In this document: piece after piece, positions 62,047-64,000 of the stretch
How the letters are laid out: each line of letters starts with the position of its first letter
Position numbering within the stretch: position 1 is the stretch's first letter
Assembly (NCBI GenBank): GCA_037139195.1
Contig: JBAXGW010000006.1
Span: 1 to 64,000 of the forward strand
Direction of reading: 5' to 3'
DNA: 64,000 bases
Source of the DNA: JBAXGW01 sp037139195
Lineage (GTDB): Bacteria > Bacteroidota > Bacteroidia > Bacteroidales > JAHJDW01
Translations under genes and position numbers: made by a program
Notes under the pieces: generated by a model
What the model saw: only the letters and a program-made list of their open reading frames with translations
What the model was told of the DNA's origin: nothing
Database searches by the model: none

Positions 62047-64000
62047 ATGGCAGAATTAAACATTACCCTAAACGGAAATGCGGTTAAAGGATTCAACGGT
62101 GAAACTATTTTAGAATTAGCAAGGAGAAATGGAATCAAAATTCCTACGCTTTGTAATGATGGTAGATTAGAGCCTTTTTCTTCTTGTTTTGTTTGTGTAG
62201 TTGAGATTGCTGGAATGAGAGGCTTGCAACCTTCTTGTTCTACAAAGATTACCGAAGGAATGGTAATAAAAACTGATAGTGAGAAAGTATATAAGTCAAG
62301 AAAAACTGCTTTAGAGCTTCTATTGAGTAATCATTATGCCGATTGTATTGGTCCTTGCAAACAAACTTGTCCTGCTGGTGTAGATGTTCAAGGATATATT
62401 TCAATGATTGAAAAAGGGATGTACAGCGAAGCCATAGAAATAATTAAAGAAACTAATCCTCTTCCAGCTATTTGCGGTAGAGTTTGCGTTCGCCCATGTG
62501 AAGTGGCTTGTAGAAGAAACTTAATGGATGAAGGTGCACCTGTTGGCGTTGACTATTTAAAGCGTTTTGTTGCCGATTATGATTTAAATTCAGCTAATAA
62601 ATATATTCCCAAAGTAAAACCATCAACAAATAAAAAAGTCGCTGTAATTGGAGCAGGACCTGGTGGTTTGGCTTCAGCATTTTTCTTGCAAAAAGAAGGT
62701 CATCAAGTAGATATTTTTGAAGCTAGCCCTCACGGTGGTGGAATGTTGCGTTATGGAATTCCTGAATATAGATTGCCAAATAATATTTTAGATGCTGAAA
62801 TTGATAATATCAAAGAGATTGGTGTTAATGTGTTTTACAACAAAAAACTTGGTGAAAGTATTAAATATATTGAGATTAAGAAAAAATATGATGCAACAAT
62901 TCTAGCTATTGGCTCACAAGCTGGTACAAGTGTTGGTTGTGAAGGCGATGACGCCAGGAATGTATTGTCAGGAATTGATTTCTTGCGCACCATGGAGATG
63001 ACTGGAAAGCGCTACGATTTCAAAGGTAAGAAAGTAGCTATAATTGGTGGTGGAAACACTGCTATGGATTGCTGTCGTTCGGCATTGCGATGTGGCGCAG
63101 AGAAAGTATATATTATATATCGTCGTACGGAAAAGGAAATGCCCGCTAACCCGATTGAAATTCACGAATCAAAATTGGAAGGTGTTGAATATCTATTTTT
63201 AACAGCTCCTTCAAAAATAAATAAAGATGCTCATGGGATTTTAAAATCCATGACTTGCATTAAAATGACACTTGGCGAACCAGATGCTTCAGGCAGAAGA
63301 AGACCAGTTGCAGAAGTGGGTTCTGATTTTGATGTGGAATTAGATTATGTAATAGCTGCAATTGGTCAAAAAACTGTGTTTGATTTTGCAGAAGATATAA
63401 ATTCTGTTGAAAAAGAAGGAGAATTAAAAGCTAATAAATGGGGCGATTTGGATGTAATCCATGAAACATTGCAGACGGGGGTGAAATCTATTTTTGCTGC
63501 TGGCGATGGCGTTACTGGCCCAGCTACTTTGATTGAAGCAGTCGCGCAAGGCAGATTGGCGGCTCATAGTTGTAATCAATATTTGAGTGGAATGCCGATT
63601 ATTCCGCCTCAAAAAGAGTTTTTAAGTAAAAAGGATAATTTTAAAAAACAAATTGCAAGCGATTATATCAATAAATTTGAAATACAAGCTCGAATTGAAA
63701 TGCCCACTTTGTCTAAAGAACAACGAATGAACTTTAATGAAGTTGAGCTAGGTTATGTAAATGAAGAAGTTGCGCGCGAAGAAACGTGCAGATGCCTTGA
63801 ATGTGGTTGCGTTGAATATCATACTTGCGATTTGAAGCGAATTGCAACTGAATATGGAGCTGAACAAAAAACGTTTTCTGGCGAATTTAAACAAGCTGAA
63901 GTTGATTTTAGTCATCCTTTTATCGAAATAGACAATAATAAATGTGTGTTGTGTTCTCGTTGTATCCGCATTTGTAGCGATGTGGTTGGGGCAAATGCTT
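62047..64000 (+). CDS. NuoG-like [2Fe-2S] plus GltD-like flavoprotein (partial, runs off window)
   Basis: An open frame of at least 651 codons, truncated by the window end. It starts at the ATG at 62047 (MAELNITLNGNAVKGF). N-terminal [2Fe-2S] ferredoxin domain as in NuoG or HydA: PTLCNDGRLEPFSSCFVCVVE, with a further Cys in LQPSC. Then a His-Cys segment and the GltD-type Fe-S domain (CIGPCKQTCPAGVDVQGYI; CGRVCVRPCEVACRR). Next is the FAD/NADPH-binding GltD-like module (VAVIGAGPGGLASAFFL, about residue 200; VAIIGGGNTAMDCCR, about 330; FAAGDGVTGPATLIEAVAQG). Near the window end a ferredoxin motif (CVLCSRCIRIC) begins. It probably continues into more Fe-S clusters and possibly a catalytic domain. 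Electron transfer between NAD(P)H, ferredoxin and a hydrogenase or formate dehydrogenase is inferred. Confidence 0.9.
   Translation, partial: MAELNITLNGNAVKGFNGETILELARRNGIKIPTLCNDGRLEPFSSCFVCVVEIAGMRGLQPSCSTKITEGMVIKTDSEKVYKSRKTALELLLSNHYADCIGPCKQTCPAGVDVQGYISMIEKGMYSEAIEIIKETNPLPAICGRVCVRPCEVACRRNLMDEGAPVGVDYLKRFVADYDLNSANKYIPKVKPSTNKKVAVIGAGPGGLASAFFLQKEGHQVDIFEASPHGGGMLRYGIPEYRLPNNILDAEIDNIKEIGVNVFYNKKLGESIKYIEIKKKYDATILAIGSQAGTSVGCEGDDARNVLSGIDFLRTMEMTGKRYDFKGKKVAIIGGGNTAMDCCRSALRCGAEKVYIIYRRTEKEMPANPIEIHESKLEGVEYLFLTAPSKINKDAHGILKSMTCIKMTLGEPDASGRRRPVAEVGSDFDVELDYVIAAIGQKTVFDFAEDINSVEKEGELKANKWGDLDVIHETLQTGVKSIFAAGDGVTGPATLIEAVAQGRLAAHSCNQYLSGMPIIPPQKEFLSKKDNFKKQIASDYINKFEIQARIEMPTLSKEQRMNFNEVELGYVNEEVAREETCRCLECGCVEYHTCDLKRIATEYGAEQKTFSGEFKQAEVDFSHPFIEIDNNKCVLCSRCIRICSDVVGANA

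Noticed and set aside
1..64000. tRNA, rRNA and CRISPR loci
   Set aside because: Reading both strands I saw no cloverleaf-like, ribosomal or short repeat-spacer sequence that I could support.

Overview
The window looks like a chromosomal segment of a Bacteroidota (Bacteroidetes) bacterium, probably an anaerobe or microaerobe. The DNA is AT-rich. Several promoters carry the TAnnTTTG -7 box typical of this phylum. Five secreted proteins end in type IX secretion (T9SS) type A sorting domains. BatA-type and TonB-receptor-like outer-membrane proteins are present, as are a flavodiiron protein and NuoE/NuoF-type diaphorase subunits.

Layout. (1) 1-3.4 kb: right end of an integrative element, all on the minus strand: tyrosine recombinase, excisionase-like HTH protein, replication-initiator-like protein, then a 150-bp nested inverted repeat that may be an origin. 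It abuts a 5-prime-truncated gene for a repetitive T9SS surface protein (3.4-5.8 kb), so it probably integrated into that gene. (2) 6.3-27.3 kb: three consecutive paralogous T9SS beta-helix surface proteins of about 597, 2745 and 3521 residues. (3) 27.5-33.9 kb: a duplicated DUF2061 membrane protein, thiol peroxidase, a UbiD-family decarboxylase, a small membrane protein, a DUF6150/septoil-knot-like repeat protein and an outer-membrane beta-barrel protein. (4) 33.9-43.7 kb: a stress/defence island: WYL regulator, HEPN-MNT toxin-antitoxin pair, DnaQ-like exonuclease, double zinc-knuckle protein, cREC protein, DUF932-like protein, a PUA/EVE-like-Mrr nuclease, a PD-(D/E)XK protein, two unknown proteins and HipBA. 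(5) 43.9-56.4 kb: mostly housekeeping: BatA-like protein, ParC, flavodiiron protein, CvfB, a membrane acyltransferase, another T9SS protein, a lipoprotein, and a cell-wall pair (lysozyme-like and M23-LysM). (6) 56.5-64 kb: NuoE and NuoF homologues, an O-acylation module (MBOAT plus AlgX/AlgJ-like), then a large NuoG-like/GltD-like flavoprotein that runs off the window.

The most interesting signal is in the defence island. Four promoters (of the WYL gene, the zinc-knuckle gene, the DUF932-cREC pair, and the unknown-PD-(D/E)XK pair) each carry a 19-bp imperfect inverted repeat, approximately AACGTCA-N5-TGGCGTT, exactly 9 bp upstream of a TAnnTTTG-like -7 box. This ties dispersed transcription units into one apparent regulon, most simply controlled by the WYL protein. 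The gene content (cREC, DUF932, exonuclease, HEPN-MNT, nucleases) suggests a nucleic-acid damage or antiphage response. All functional statements are from reading the sequence; no database search was run.
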